This document shows positions 1 to 7,577 of a DNA stretch of 11,149 nucleotides, piece by piece. How positions within the stretch are numbered: the first letter of the stretch is position 1; each line of letters opens with the position of its first letter. The stretch comes from Streptosporangiaceae bacterium (GTDB lineage: Bacteria; Actinomycetota; Actinomycetes; Streptosporangiales; Streptosporangiaceae), in NCBI GenBank assembly GCA_030040475.1, contig JASHTQ010000333.1, positions 1 to 11,149 on the forward strand, read 5' to 3'. The notes beneath the pieces are model-generated. The model did not search any database and had not been told where the DNA came from. It saw nothing but the letters and a program-made list of their open reading frames with translations. Position numbers and translations under genes: made by a program.

Positions 1-141
1 CGCATATGCCACCAGGCAGCGGAATATCCCAAGCCAGATATGCCCGGCCATCGGGGTCCACTGGCACAGGCTGATCTGAACGCCCGGATCCCGCCTACCG
101 CGTTCACGGACGGCCGACGGTCGGCGAGTCGATCGACATAA
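1..141 (+). other. left edge; possible 3' end of an unseen gene
   Basis: Two plus-strand frames are open from the left edge. Frame 1 runs to a TAA at 139-141, with residues such as HRGPLAQADLNARIPP near its end. Frame 2 runs to a TGA at 77-79. In frame 1 about 27 of 46 third positions are G or C, which is weak for this genome. I cannot say which frame, if either, is the tail of a real gene. Nothing else recognisable precedes the gene starting at 221 except two short palindromes. Confidence 0.2.
113..137. promoter_or_regulatory. two adjacent palindromes upstream of the EVE-like gene
   Basis: GCCGACGGTCGGC (113-125) is a perfect 6+1+6 inverted repeat. GTCGATCGAC (128-137) is a perfect 10-base palindrome just after it. 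They lie 84-108 bases before the probable GTG start at 221, a plausible place for an operator. Short GC-rich palindromes arise easily by chance in such DNA, so a regulatory role is only a suggestion. Confidence 0.2.
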
Positions 142-220
142 CCATGCCTGGCTGGGGCAGTGTCATGGCACCGCGGCCTGTAATCGAGGCGGTATAGCGG
201 ATCTGATGCGGAGGATAGCC

Positions 221-694
221 GTGGACGTGATCGTGCTGAAGGTGCGGCACAAGGAGAATCTCGACGAGCTGGAAGAGGTTATCCGGCGAGGCTGGACACT
301 CGACGGGGACGATGGCGGCTGGCAGATGCCCAAGCATTCGCAGCCTGGTGATCTGGCCATCTGGTACGCAGCTAGCCCTGATCAGGAGTACCGCGCCTAT
401 GGATGGGTGTCGGGCACTCCGGTAAAGCCCGCTGGCGAGCTGATGAAGTACTACGGTCCTGTGGTCGGCGTGCGGCGGCTCACCAAGCCGGTACCGCGCC
501 GCATCGTGGCTGCCGCTTCCGGATTCAACGAGAAGGGTGTGGGTCAGCTTGCTGAGGTGGTTTACCAGCGCGTAAATGACTTCCTGCTGGCCCTCGGCTT
601 CCCTGAGCGGTTCGTAGCCGCTCGCGAGCTGATTTCCGCCGAGATAGATCGAGCGGTCAGCTCGATGGCTGATTCCCGGCGCGGAGGCAGATGA
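221..694 (+). CDS. EVE/PUA-like domain protein (putative)
   Basis: This encodes a 157-residue soluble protein. The GTG at 221 is preferred over the in-frame ATG at 206, because GGAGG (210-214) sits six bases before the GTG and would lie inside the gene if ATG were used. The central part resembles EVE domains of the PUA-like fold: a GDLAIWYA strand at about residues 43-50, then AYGWVSGTP at 59-67, then a YYGPVVGVRRL strand followed by Pro-Val. Known EVE and related YTH/ASCH domains bind modified bases in RNA or DNA and often accompany restriction or other defence genes; which ligand this one would bind cannot be read from the sequence. The last 50 residues look helical. Its stop overlaps the next start (TGATG), so the two genes are probably co-translated. 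The family call rests on motif resemblance only and is moderately uncertain. Confidence 0.5.
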   Translation: MDVIVLKVRHKENLDELEEVIRRGWTLDGDDGGWQMPKHSQPGDLAIWYAASPDQEYRAYGWVSGTPVKPAGELMKYYGPVVGVRRLTKPVPRRIVAAASGFNEKGVGQLAEVVYQRVNDFLLALGFPERFVAARELISAEIDRAVSSMADSRRGGR

Positions 695-1073
695 TGCGAT
701 CGAGTAGCAAGAAGCCAAGGCTTCGCAGCAGGGCTGGCATGTCTCAGCCGCGCTATCCGTCGGCCAAGTCCGTGGAGGTAATCGTCACGTTGAGGGCGTA
801 CCGCGATCAGGCCGCAATTGTCGGCCCGAGACCCAAGCCAGGGTTCGAGATCAACGGCCAGGTCGGTGACAATCACCAGGATGCCGTCGTGGCGGTAGCC
901 GAGGTGCTGAACCAGTTTCGCCACGGCTTCACAGAGGGGGGAGTGCCCGAGTACGCGGAAGCGTTCAGCGAGGCGCTGAACGACCTCATGGCGAAGCACT
1001 GGCCTGAGGAACCTGTGAGCTCGGTGTAGCCGTCGGCCTGCCGCTAGCTCAGCCCTTGCGATGGCTGATTCCC
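664..1073. repeat. 14-base direct repeat at 664-677 and 1060-1073
   Basis: GATGGCTGATTCCC occurs at 664-677, near the end of the EVE-like gene, and at 1060-1073, just after the next gene. The match continues as GCG after one mismatched base. The copies bracket the 111-residue gene. This could be chance or the trace of a small duplication or insertion. Confidence 0.3.
694..1029 (+). CDS. hypothetical protein, 111 aa
   Basis: I do not recognise this protein. Two adjacent ATGs are possible. The one at 694 has GGAGG (683-687) at six-base spacing and forms a TGATG overlap with the upstream stop; the one at 691 is only three bases from the same site. The first 20 residues are basic (RSSSKKPRLRSR). 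A likely beta strand follows (SVEVIVTLRAY), then a central segment (GFEINGQVGDNHQDAVVAVAEVLNQF), and an acidic helical C-terminus (EYAEAFSEALNDLMAKHW). No signal peptide, membrane span or metal motif is visible. The overlap with the EVE-like gene suggests one transcript and perhaps a shared function, but nothing in the protein itself says what that is. Confidence 0.6.
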   Translation: MRSSSKKPRLRSRAGMSQPRYPSAKSVEVIVTLRAYRDQAAIVGPRPKPGFEINGQVGDNHQDAVVAVAEVLNQFRHGFTEGGVPEYAEAFSEALNDLMAKHWPEEPVSSV

Positions 1074-1624
1074 AGCGGCATACTGCGATGCGCGGCGGAA
1101 GCGAGCACTCGGCGCGTAGCCGACGCAGGCCTTGATCCGGCTGTATTCCGGCGGGCTGAGCAGACGGGGGTCCTGGGTGATGCCTGGCCTTGGACGGCGC
1201 GGCCACGAGCGTCAGAAAAGCGGAGTGGGAGGCAGCGAGGGTCTTCCCGCAGCCGCCGGCACCGCGGCTGCGGCTTTCCGAATCCCAAGTCGCCCAGCTA
1301 GCGCTCTTCTCCTCGCAGGCGGCCAGGACACGGTGATCGAATAACCCAAAGGCCAGCGATCGGAGATCAGCCGCATAACGCCGATGCGAGCGCATTGCCA
1401 ACACGCGTCTGTGTGTCCAGTCCTGGCACGCTCACTCGATTACTTCGTCCGGGTCCCATTCTGGCCGGCGGATTCGCCGCCGCCGTGCGGGTCCTAGATA
1501 TGGCCTTCAAGCAGTAATGGGTGGATGATTAGCCAGTAGCGGAGTGAAGGTATCGGGCCTGCGGTCCTTCTATCCGGGCAGGGCCGCTCTCCTTCGCGAT
1601 GATTTGCGTGGGGAGGGGTGCGTG
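1030..1624. other. intergenic gap of about 595 bases
   Basis: No intact gene is supported here. Open frames exist on both strands, but they lack ribosome binding sites and mostly lack G/C-biased third positions. The gap holds a possible minus-strand gene remnant (1044-1184), one copy of a 14-base direct repeat (1060-1073), and presumably the promoter of the gene starting at 1625. A weak TAGATA at 1495-1500 could be a -10 element, but no convincing -35 accompanies it. Confidence 0.5.
1044..1184 (-). pseudogene. possible 3' remnant of a lost gene
   Basis: On the minus strand, a frame ending at TAG (1044-1046) reads GITQDPRLLSPPEYSRIKAC and then VGYAPSARFRRASQ. Its first 29 codons have strongly G/C-biased third positions, like functional genes of this genome. 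The frame has no start codon: an in-frame TGA lies only about ten codons upstream of the part described. It looks like the end of a truncated gene, but I recognise no family, and a chance open frame cannot be excluded. Confidence 0.2.
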
Positions 1625-2083
1625 ATGGCAGCTGAGACTGATGAGATCGTCGCGTCGGTCGGCCGGGAGCTCGTTTCGCATTTGGCGCCGGAAGAACTGC
1701 CGCTCTATCCGTCGCTGCTGAGTCAGTTCCAGGGCGCTAAGGGCGGCCGGAAACGCAAGGCATCATCGGATGATCAGCTTCTCGGCTTCGGGGCTGCCGA
1801 AATCGTGGGCATGATGACCCCGGACATCTTGAACTTCGTCCTCAGCTTCTGGACGGCGATCCTGGCGCAGTCGGCACATGATCCGGTAGTCGAGTTCGTC
1901 AGGGCGCATCTGCGCGGGCACCATGAGGCCGGCCCGGGTCCGCGGCAGCTGACGCCCGATCAGCTCCAGCTTGTCCGGACGGTGGCCGAGCGCGAAGCCC
2001 GCAGGCTGGACATTACCGGGAAGCGGGCAGGGCTTCTCGCCGATGCGATGGTGGGGGTCCTGGCGGCCCCTGCGGTCTCGTGA
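1625..2083 (+). CDS. hypothetical protein coupled to the M48 peptidase
   Basis: This is a 152-residue protein I cannot assign. GGGAGGGG (1611-1618) precedes an ATG at 1625 and an adjacent GTG at 1622; an upstream in-frame GTG at 1544 has no comparable site. The N-terminus is acidic and helical (residues 1-37). A basic GGRKRK patch follows at 40-45. Next is a hydrophobic stretch at about 58-82 (IVGMMTPDILNFVLSFWTAI) that could be one membrane span or a buried helix, and then a charged helical tail. There is no signal peptide. Its stop overlaps the start of the M48 peptidase gene (GTGA), so the two should be made together. A role as partner, regulator or substrate of that peptidase is inference from context alone. 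Confidence 0.7.
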   Translation: MAAETDEIVASVGRELVSHLAPEELPLYPSLLSQFQGAKGGRKRKASSDDQLLGFGAAEIVGMMTPDILNFVLSFWTAILAQSAHDPVVEFVRAHLRGHHEAGPGPRQLTPDQLQLVRTVAEREARRLDITGKRAGLLADAMVGVLAAPAVS

Positions 2084-4824
2084 GTACCGAGCCGGCGGGT
2101 TCCGCGCTATCCGGCGAGCCGGTCGGCCAGCTCGTCAGGGACGGCCCTGCCGGCGCCCGCGGCGGCTTGGCGCTTCCGGCCAGCACCAGTTTCCGTTTCG
2201 CGCTGCTCATCGCGGCGGTCGTGGCCTCGAGCTTCCTCACCTACGAGGGCATCTACCTGGCCACACCACGCGGGCCCGCGTTGATCTCGCTGATCCTCAG
2301 GTGCCGCGCGCGGGCGCTGGCGCAGCACCCGAGCGGGGCGATCGCCCTCGCCAGCGCGCTCGGCCGAGCCGCGGTGTGCTACTCGGGAGGCGAACGTGCC
2401 GAGGCGTGGTGGGGCCTGCTGGGCGTCGGCGTGCTCATCGTCGTGGCCGGCGCCCTCTTCCTGGCCCAGCCCTGGTGGTCCGGCCGGCGCAAGCACCTGA
2501 CCGAACTGACCGGCGCCGACGGCGCCGACCTGGTGCGCCGCCTGGAGGCGATCCGCCAGCGCGCCGGGACCGGCCCCGTGGTATGGCTGCTTCAGCCGCT
2601 CAACGCCCGGCTGTCGGCGTTCGCGTTCGGGCGTCCAGGACGTCGCCTCGTCGCCGTCAGCGGCGGAGCGGCGGTCGCGGCGGTCAGGAAGCCCGCTGCG
2701 TTCGAGGCCGTCATCATGCACGAACTGGCCCACATCAAGAACCGCGACATCGACCAGGCCTACCTGGCCCTGGCGATCTGGCGGGCGTTCGTGGCGGCGG
2801 CGCTGCTGCCCCTGGCCGTGGTGCTGATCGTCAGCCGGGTGCTTGGCGAGCCGCAGCTGCTGATCTGGCGGATGGTCGTGCTGGCGCTGATCGTGTACTC
2901 GCTCCGCAACGCGATCCTGCGGTCACGCGAATTCGACGCCGACGCGCGCGCACGGCAAATCGACCCCCGGATCGCGCTGGATACGGTGCTGGCTGGCCTG
3001 CCGGCCCGCACCGGGTACCGGGTCTGGCAGCTGGGCGGCAAACATCCGTCCGGCCGGGAACGCGCGGCTGCGCTGGCGGATCCCGCGCCGCTGTTCCGGT
3101 TCGGGTTCTGGGACGGGCTGGCCATAGGCCTGGTTGCGGCGCTCGGCGCAAGTGCCGCGAAGGAGATCGTCACGCTCCTGAGCACGACAATCGGCATCCG
3201 CTGGGCTGTCCCGGCGATCATCTTCGGGGCCTTCGCGGGACCCGCGCTGGCGGTCGCCATGTGGCGACGGCAGTTGCGGGAGCCCGACACCGGCATGGTG
3301 AAGGGGTGGGCGGCCGGGCTGGGACTGGGCCTGGGCCTGGCGGTCGGCCCGGTCATCGACCCGCAGGCCGCCTACAACCAGGCGCTGGCGCCGGACCATC
3401 CGAGCCTGGCGTCCTTCGGCCTCCTCGCGGTGTGGATCATCCTTGTCGTCGTGATCTTCGCGCCCTTCCCGGTCTGGATCGGGCACTGGGCCGACGCCTG
3501 GCAGCAGCACGGCGATACGGCGGCGCCGCGCATCCCCGCCCGGGGCGCCATGGTGGCCGCGGCGGTCGCCGCGTGGGCCGTCATGGCCGTCGGCCTGTAC
3601 CTGCTGCTGGAGAATTTCTCCACCATCGAATGGCATGGTCTTGCGGAAAACCTGCGGGGCACGGCCGTCGTCATCGCCCAGGCGTGGAGCGGCTGGGTGG
3701 TTCCCCTGCTGGTTGTGGGCATGCCCCTGGCGGCGGCGGTGGCGTACCGCCGCCGGTGGCGGCGGCCAGGCGATCCGGCCGATGCGGCCGTACGGCGCCG
3801 CTGGCTGGCCCCGGTCGTGCTGGCCCCGGTCGTGCTGGGCCTGGCCGGGTGCCTGGCCGCGGCCGCGGTGATGCTGGCGGCCAGCGCGCTTGTGCATGTG
3901 CGCGTCGCCGAAGTCGTGCGGTGGAGCCCGGACTTCCTGTCCGGACTCGGCCTCTTCGAGGCGCAGGCGATCGTCGTCATCGCGGTGGTATGCGCGCTGG
4001 CCGCGGCGGCGAGGATGAGATCCGCGGTGGGTCTCGCCCTTTCCGTGGTGGTAGGGGCCGCGGTCGCGGCGGTCGGCGGCCTGGCGGGACCCGACGTGTG
4101 GAGCATGGGCCACTGCTTCGCCTCGCTCAGCGTCCAGTACGCCCATCCGCCGGCCGGCGGTTGCCTGACCAGCCCGAACACGGTCATCCTTGGTATGGTC
4201 GTGCTCGGTGCCGCCCTGGTCAGCACCCTTTTCGCGCCCGCCGCTTATGCCGTCGGGACGCAGTTGCGCCGTCGTGTCCGGCGGGAGCGCCGGCCGGCCG
4301 GCGCCACGGCGCTCGGGTGGCTCGCGGCCACGGCAGCCGTCGTCGCGGCGGTCACAGGGACGGCCCTGTGGGCGCCCAGCGCCAGCGCGCAGGGCATCAA
4401 GGCGGCCGGCAGCATCGGCAGCGACGGCTGGATCCGCGGATACCACTACGCGGTCCGCCTCCTACCCAACTGGTACGACGTCGGTTCGGGCGGTCACGCG
4501 GGCTTGCAGAAACTCCTCTTCCCGACCGACGGCGGGTACATCGTCCTGTACGCCTTTCACACCAACCCCGTCGTGGTTGCGGACGACCGGTCTGAGCTGC
4601 GTCGGTTCGGCGCACGCCCGGCCGCGCTCGACGGCGCGCCCGGGCTGCTCCTCGCGCGTTCGGGCCCGGCCCACCACGTGCTGGAGCAATGGTTCATCCC
4701 CCGTGGAGCTGTGTCTTACGTCGTGACGCTGTACGGTTCGCCAGACTGGCCCCAGGATTCGCCGTATCTTCAAGGCGCATACGCCTACATGCTGCGCAGC
4801 TGGCAGTGGACGAGCCGGGACTGA
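2080..4824 (+). CDS. M48-type polytopic membrane metallopeptidase
   Basis: This 914-residue protein starts at the GTG overlapping the previous stop. The zinc site is clear: HELAH at residues 214-218 and a third ligand, E284, in REFDADARA, followed by HPSGRERAAAL (322-332), an element typical of M48 (HtpX/Ste24-like) enzymes. Two likely membrane spans precede the protease domain (about 38-60 and 109-131) and two lie inside it (about 227-255 and 259-280). The next 430 residues hold roughly eleven more, the last at about 745-765, so the protein is far larger than HtpX (about 290 residues). The final 145 residues (GYHYAVRLLPNWY to YAYMLRSWQW) form a compact domain that probably faces outward and vaguely recalls PsbP/Mog1-like domains of secreted actinobacterial proteins. 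M48 enzymes cut membrane or misfolded proteins; the substrate here is unknown. The gene is markedly richer in GC than those to its left. Confidence 0.88.
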   Translation: MSTEPAGSALSGEPVGQLVRDGPAGARGGLALPASTSFRFALLIAAVVASSFLTYEGIYLATPRGPALISLILRCRARALAQHPSGAIALASALGRAAVCYSGGERAEAWWGLLGVGVLIVVAGALFLAQPWWSGRRKHLTELTGADGADLVRRLEAIRQRAGTGPVVWLLQPLNARLSAFAFGRPGRRLVAVSGGAAVAAVRKPAAFEAVIMHELAHIKNRDIDQAYLALAIWRAFVAAALLPLAVVLIVSRVLGEPQLLIWRMVVLALIVYSLRNAILRSREFDADARARQIDPRIALDTVLAGLPARTGYRVWQLGGKHPSGRERAAALADPAPLFRFGFWDGLAIGLVAALGASAAKEIVTLLSTTIGIRWAVPAIIFGAFAGPALAVAMWRRQLREPDTGMVKGWAAGLGLGLGLAVGPVIDPQAAYNQALAPDHPSLASFGLLAVWIILVVVIFAPFPVWIGHWADAWQQHGDTAAPRIPARGAMVAAAVAAWAVMAVGLYLLLENFSTIEWHGLAENLRGTAVVIAQAWSGWVVPLLVVGMPLAAAVAYRRRWRRPGDPADAAVRRRWLAPVVLAPVVLGLAGCLAAAAVMLAASALVHVRVAEVVRWSPDFLSGLGLFEAQAIVVIAVVCALAAAARMRSAVGLALSVVVGAAVAAVGGLAGPDVWSMGHCFASLSVQYAHPPAGGCLTSPNTVILGMVVLGAALVSTLFAPAAYAVGTQLRRRVRRERRPAGATALGWLAATAAVVAAVTGTALWAPSASAQGIKAAGSIGSDGWIRGYHYAVRLLPNWYDVGSGGHAGLQKLLFPTDGGYIVLYAFHTNPVVVADDRSELRRFGARPAALDGAPGLLLARSGPAHHVLEQWFIPRGAVSYVVTLYGSPDWPQDSPYLQGAYAYMLRSWQWTSRD

Positions 4825-4945
4825 ACCCCGTCCGGAGGCGCCAAACGGGAACCGCCGCCAAGGCAAGCACGGTTGACCGGGGGAGGCACCACCGCCCGTT
4901 CGGAATAATTCTGATCTAACCCGCGGCGACAACGGCCGGTCAGCT
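4825..4945. other. gap between convergent genes
   Basis: This is the 3' junction of the peptidase gene and the beta-glucosidase gene, which point towards each other. No strong hairpin with a T-run is visible on either strand. TGACCGG (4874-4880) and CCGGTCA (4936-4942) form a 7-base inverted repeat with a loop of about 55 bases, too weak to call a terminator. Confidence 0.4.
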
Positions 4946-7459
4946 TCAATCGGGTCCCGACCGCACCTGCGCGGACAGCGGCAGGTCGCGGGACGACCGC
5001 CCGGCGTGCACGATGTACCTCCCGCCCGGCCAGATCCAGCCGGCCAGGCTCTCGTCGTAGCGGGCGAAGGCCCTGGCCGGGACCGTGAGCCTGACCTGGG
5101 CCAGCTCACCGGGCGCCGCTCGCACCGCGGCGAACGCCACGAGCACCCGCCTGGGCCTGCCACGGTCGGCAGGGCCGCCGGGCTCGGCCAGGTACACCTG
5201 CACGACCTCCTTACCCGGACGCGGGCCGGCGTTCCTGATCGTCACGGTGAGCTCGAGACCCTCACCCGCCGCGACTTCGGCCGGGCAGTCGATGCGCTCG
5301 TAGGCCCAGCTCGTGTAGCCGAGGCCATGCCCGAACGGGTACCGGGGGGCCACGCCGTTCGCGTCGTAGCCCCGGTAGCCGATCAGCAGCCCCTCGGAGT
5401 ACTCGAGGATGCCGCGCTCGTCCGGAGTCGCGTGCAGTACCGGGCAGTCGGCCTCCGCCGCGGGGAGCGTGACAGGAAGCCTGCCGCCTGGCTCCGCCGC
5501 GCCGAGCAGGATGTCCGCCAGCGCGTCTCCGAACGCCTGCCCAGGCAGCCAGGCATAGATGATCGCGGCTACCCGCTCTGCCCACGGCATCAGCACGGGC
5601 ATGCCCGAGTTGACCACCACGATCGTCTTGCCGCTGACCGCCGCGATCCGGCTGACCAGCTCGTCCTGCCGGCCGGGGAGCGCGAGTCCCGGCCGGTCGA
5701 AGCCCTCGCTTTCGGTCAGCTCGGCCGAGCCGACCACGACCACCGCCGCATCTGCCCCGGCGGCCGCTGCCTCCGCCTCGGCGAGCAGGGCCTCGTCGTC
5801 GACGGCGGGCACGATGCCCAGCCGGACGGCGAGCGGACCCGCGCCGTCGGCGGCCGGCCAGAAATCGACGCGCAGCTCGGCGTCGGTTCCCTTGTCGAGC
5901 CACAGGCCCGCCCGCAGCTCGCCGGGGCGTGTCATCGCCTCGACGGGATCTGCTGGGATCGCCGTGGCGTCGTCGATGACGGCGACTCCGTCCGCCGTCA
6001 GTCGCAGCCGGCCGACGCCCGCGACGCCGAGCAGGTAAGGGCCGGACTCGCCGGCGCGGAACGACGCCGAGAGCGTAATCCGCCCCGGCTGACCCCAGCC
6101 GACTCCGGCCGGGACGCCGTCCCACCAGGCGAGGTTGGCCGAGGCGCGGTGCTCGGCGCCGAGCAGCCTGTCCTCGCCGTCCCTGAACTCCAGCCAGACG
6201 CCAGCGGACTGCGTGACCAGGTCGCGCAGCGACCCGGCGGGCGGCTCGGGCAGCAACTGCCACGTCTGGCAGCCGACGGCGACGCTGGCGTCGGCCCGTC
6301 CGGCCAGCGCGGCTCGCAGCGCCCCGGCCGGCGTGGAGATCCCGGCCGCGACCACGCCCGCGCTGCCGCCGCCCTGGATGGTCGGATATACCGCGTTCGG
6401 GCCGACGACGGCGACGCGGCTGATCGCGGCCGGATCGAGCGGCAGCACGTCGCCGGAGTTCCGCAGCAGCACGAACGACGCGGCCGCCGTCGTGCGCAGC
6501 ATCGCGGGATCGACCAGCTTCGGTGCCGCGGCGGCGCCTGCGGGAAGGTGCCCGTCCGCGCCATCGGGAAGGTCGCCGCCGAGCGCGCCGACCTCGCGGG
6601 CCACCCGCAGCAGCCTGACGACCTTGTCGTCGAGCAGTTCCGCGGGCACCGCGCCGTCCGCCACTGCCCGGACCAGCAGGTCTCCCCAGGGGCCGGCGGG
6701 ACCGGGCATGGACAGGTCGAGCCCGGCCAGCGCGGTGGCCCGGGTGCTGCGGGCCGCATGCCAGTCGGAGACCACGACGCCCGCGAAGCCCCATTCGCGC
6801 TTGAGCACGTCCCGCAGCAGGCGGACGTTCTCGGTCATGAGGCCGCCGTTGACCTTGTTGTAGGCGGCCATGATCAGCAGCGCGCCGGCCTCGCGGACGC
6901 ACGCCTCGAACGGCACCAGGTACAGCTCCCTCAGCACGGCCTCGGCGATCCGCGCGTCGTAGGTCCAGCGCCCGGTCTCCGAGTCGTTGCCGACGTAGTG
7001 CTTCACCGTTGCCGCCACCCCGGCGTGCTGGACACCGCGCACGTACGCGCCGGCGAGCCTCGCGGTGAGAACGGGGTCCTCGGCGAAGCACTCGAAGCCG
7101 CGGCCGCCAAGCGGCGTGCGCATCAGGTTGACCGTCGGCGCGAGCAGCACGTCGACCCCCTTGCTCCTGGCCTCGGCGCCCAGGGCCACGGCAAGCTCGT
7201 AGACAAGCGCCTCATCCCAGGTGGCGCCGAGCGCCGACGGGCAGGGCAGGCTAGCCGACGGGTTGCGCTCGTCTTTGGTGGTGCCCCGCACGCCTGCGGG
7301 GCCGTCAGAGGTGACCATCGCGCGCAGGCCGATGGCCTCGCAGGCCGGCGTCCGCCAGCTGTCGGCCCCGGTCAGCAGGCGCGCCTTCTCGGTCGCCGCA
7401 AGCGCGGACACCAGCTCAGTAACGGGACCGGCCGGAACGAGCTGCGGTTCGGCCGTCAT
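4946..7459 (-). CDS. GH3 beta-glucosidase with PA14 insert, cytoplasmic
   Basis: This 837-residue glycoside hydrolase family 3 enzyme removes terminal beta-D-glucose, or a related sugar, from glycosides with retention of configuration. Numbering is from the ATG at 7459; an in-frame GTG at 7468 is possible and neither has a strong ribosome binding site. The N-terminal barrel has the substrate-binding KHYVGND at about 153-159 and nucleophile D232 in VVVSDWHAA. The second domain carries the probable acid/base E585 in ESEGFDRPG. It is split by a PA14-like insert at about 410-553 and ends with YPFGHGLGYTSW. A fibronectin-III-like domain closes the protein. The layout and length match Kluyveromyces marxianus BglI and Streptomyces DesR. 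There is no signal peptide, so it should act on imported substrate, which fits the transporter genes upstream. Exact sugar specificity cannot be read. The gap of 118 bases to the binding-protein gene holds a strong hairpin. Confidence 0.93.
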   Translation of the reverse strand: MTAEPQLVPAGPVTELVSALAATEKARLLTGADSWRTPACEAIGLRAMVTSDGPAGVRGTTKDERNPSASLPCPSALGATWDEALVYELAVALGAEARSKGVDVLLAPTVNLMRTPLGGRGFECFAEDPVLTARLAGAYVRGVQHAGVAATVKHYVGNDSETGRWTYDARIAEAVLRELYLVPFEACVREAGALLIMAAYNKVNGGLMTENVRLLRDVLKREWGFAGVVVSDWHAARSTRATALAGLDLSMPGPAGPWGDLLVRAVADGAVPAELLDDKVVRLLRVAREVGALGGDLPDGADGHLPAGAAAAPKLVDPAMLRTTAAASFVLLRNSGDVLPLDPAAISRVAVVGPNAVYPTIQGGGSAGVVAAGISTPAGALRAALAGRADASVAVGCQTWQLLPEPPAGSLRDLVTQSAGVWLEFRDGEDRLLGAEHRASANLAWWDGVPAGVGWGQPGRITLSASFRAGESGPYLLGVAGVGRLRLTADGVAVIDDATAIPADPVEAMTRPGELRAGLWLDKGTDAELRVDFWPAADGAGPLAVRLGIVPAVDDEALLAEAEAAAAGADAAVVVVGSAELTESEGFDRPGLALPGRQDELVSRIAAVSGKTIVVVNSGMPVLMPWAERVAAIIYAWLPGQAFGDALADILLGAAEPGGRLPVTLPAAEADCPVLHATPDERGILEYSEGLLIGYRGYDANGVAPRYPFGHGLGYTSWAYERIDCPAEVAAGEGLELTVTIRNAGPRPGKEVVQVYLAEPGGPADRGRPRRVLVAFAAVRAAPGELAQVRLTVPARAFARYDESLAGWIWPGGRYIVHAGRSSRDLPLSAQVRSGPD

Positions 7460-7510
7460 GCCGCCCACCGCCTGCTACCGCCGACGGGGCGTGCTTGGTT
7501 CGGGCCCCCG

Positions 7511-7534
7511 GCCCGGCCGGATGACCGGCCGGGC
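7511..7534 (-). terminator. strong hairpin between binding-protein and beta-glucosidase genes
   Basis: GCCCGGCCGG (7511-7520), a four-base loop ATGA, and CCGGCCGGGC (7525-7534) form a perfect 10-bp stem. It lies 43 bases after the stop of the binding-protein gene and about 50 bases before the beta-glucosidase start on the same strand. No T-run follows, so it may be a U-less terminator, a partial terminator, or a 3' stabiliser. Any of these would give more binding protein than enzyme from one transcript. Confidence 0.5.
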
Positions 7535-7577
7535 ACGGAGCGCCCCTGTGATGGGGTCGTCACGAGTCTGCGCAGCC

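Noticed and set aside
562..1404. Long minus-strand open frame opposite the two left genes
   Set aside because: It runs antisense to two plus-strand genes with good ribosome binding sites, is rich in Arg/Ala/Leu typical of shadow frames, and has no recognisable domain.
1411..1433. GTGTCCAG/CTGGCAC inverted repeat
   Set aside because: It is an imperfect arm with a bulge and a two-base centre, too weak to call an operator or hairpin.
1495..1500. TAGATA as a -10 promoter element
   Set aside because: There is no plausible -35 element at the right distance, and one hexamer is not sufficient evidence.
1971..4595. 874-codon plus-strand open frame overlapping the peptidase gene
   Set aside because: Its composition is Arg/Gly/Pro/Ala-rich, as expected from an off-frame read of GC-rich coding DNA; the overlapping frame has clear M48 motifs.
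4860..4945. Bidirectional terminator between convergent genes
   Set aside because: Only a 7-base inverted repeat with a long loop and a bulged 6-bp stem are present, with no T-run.
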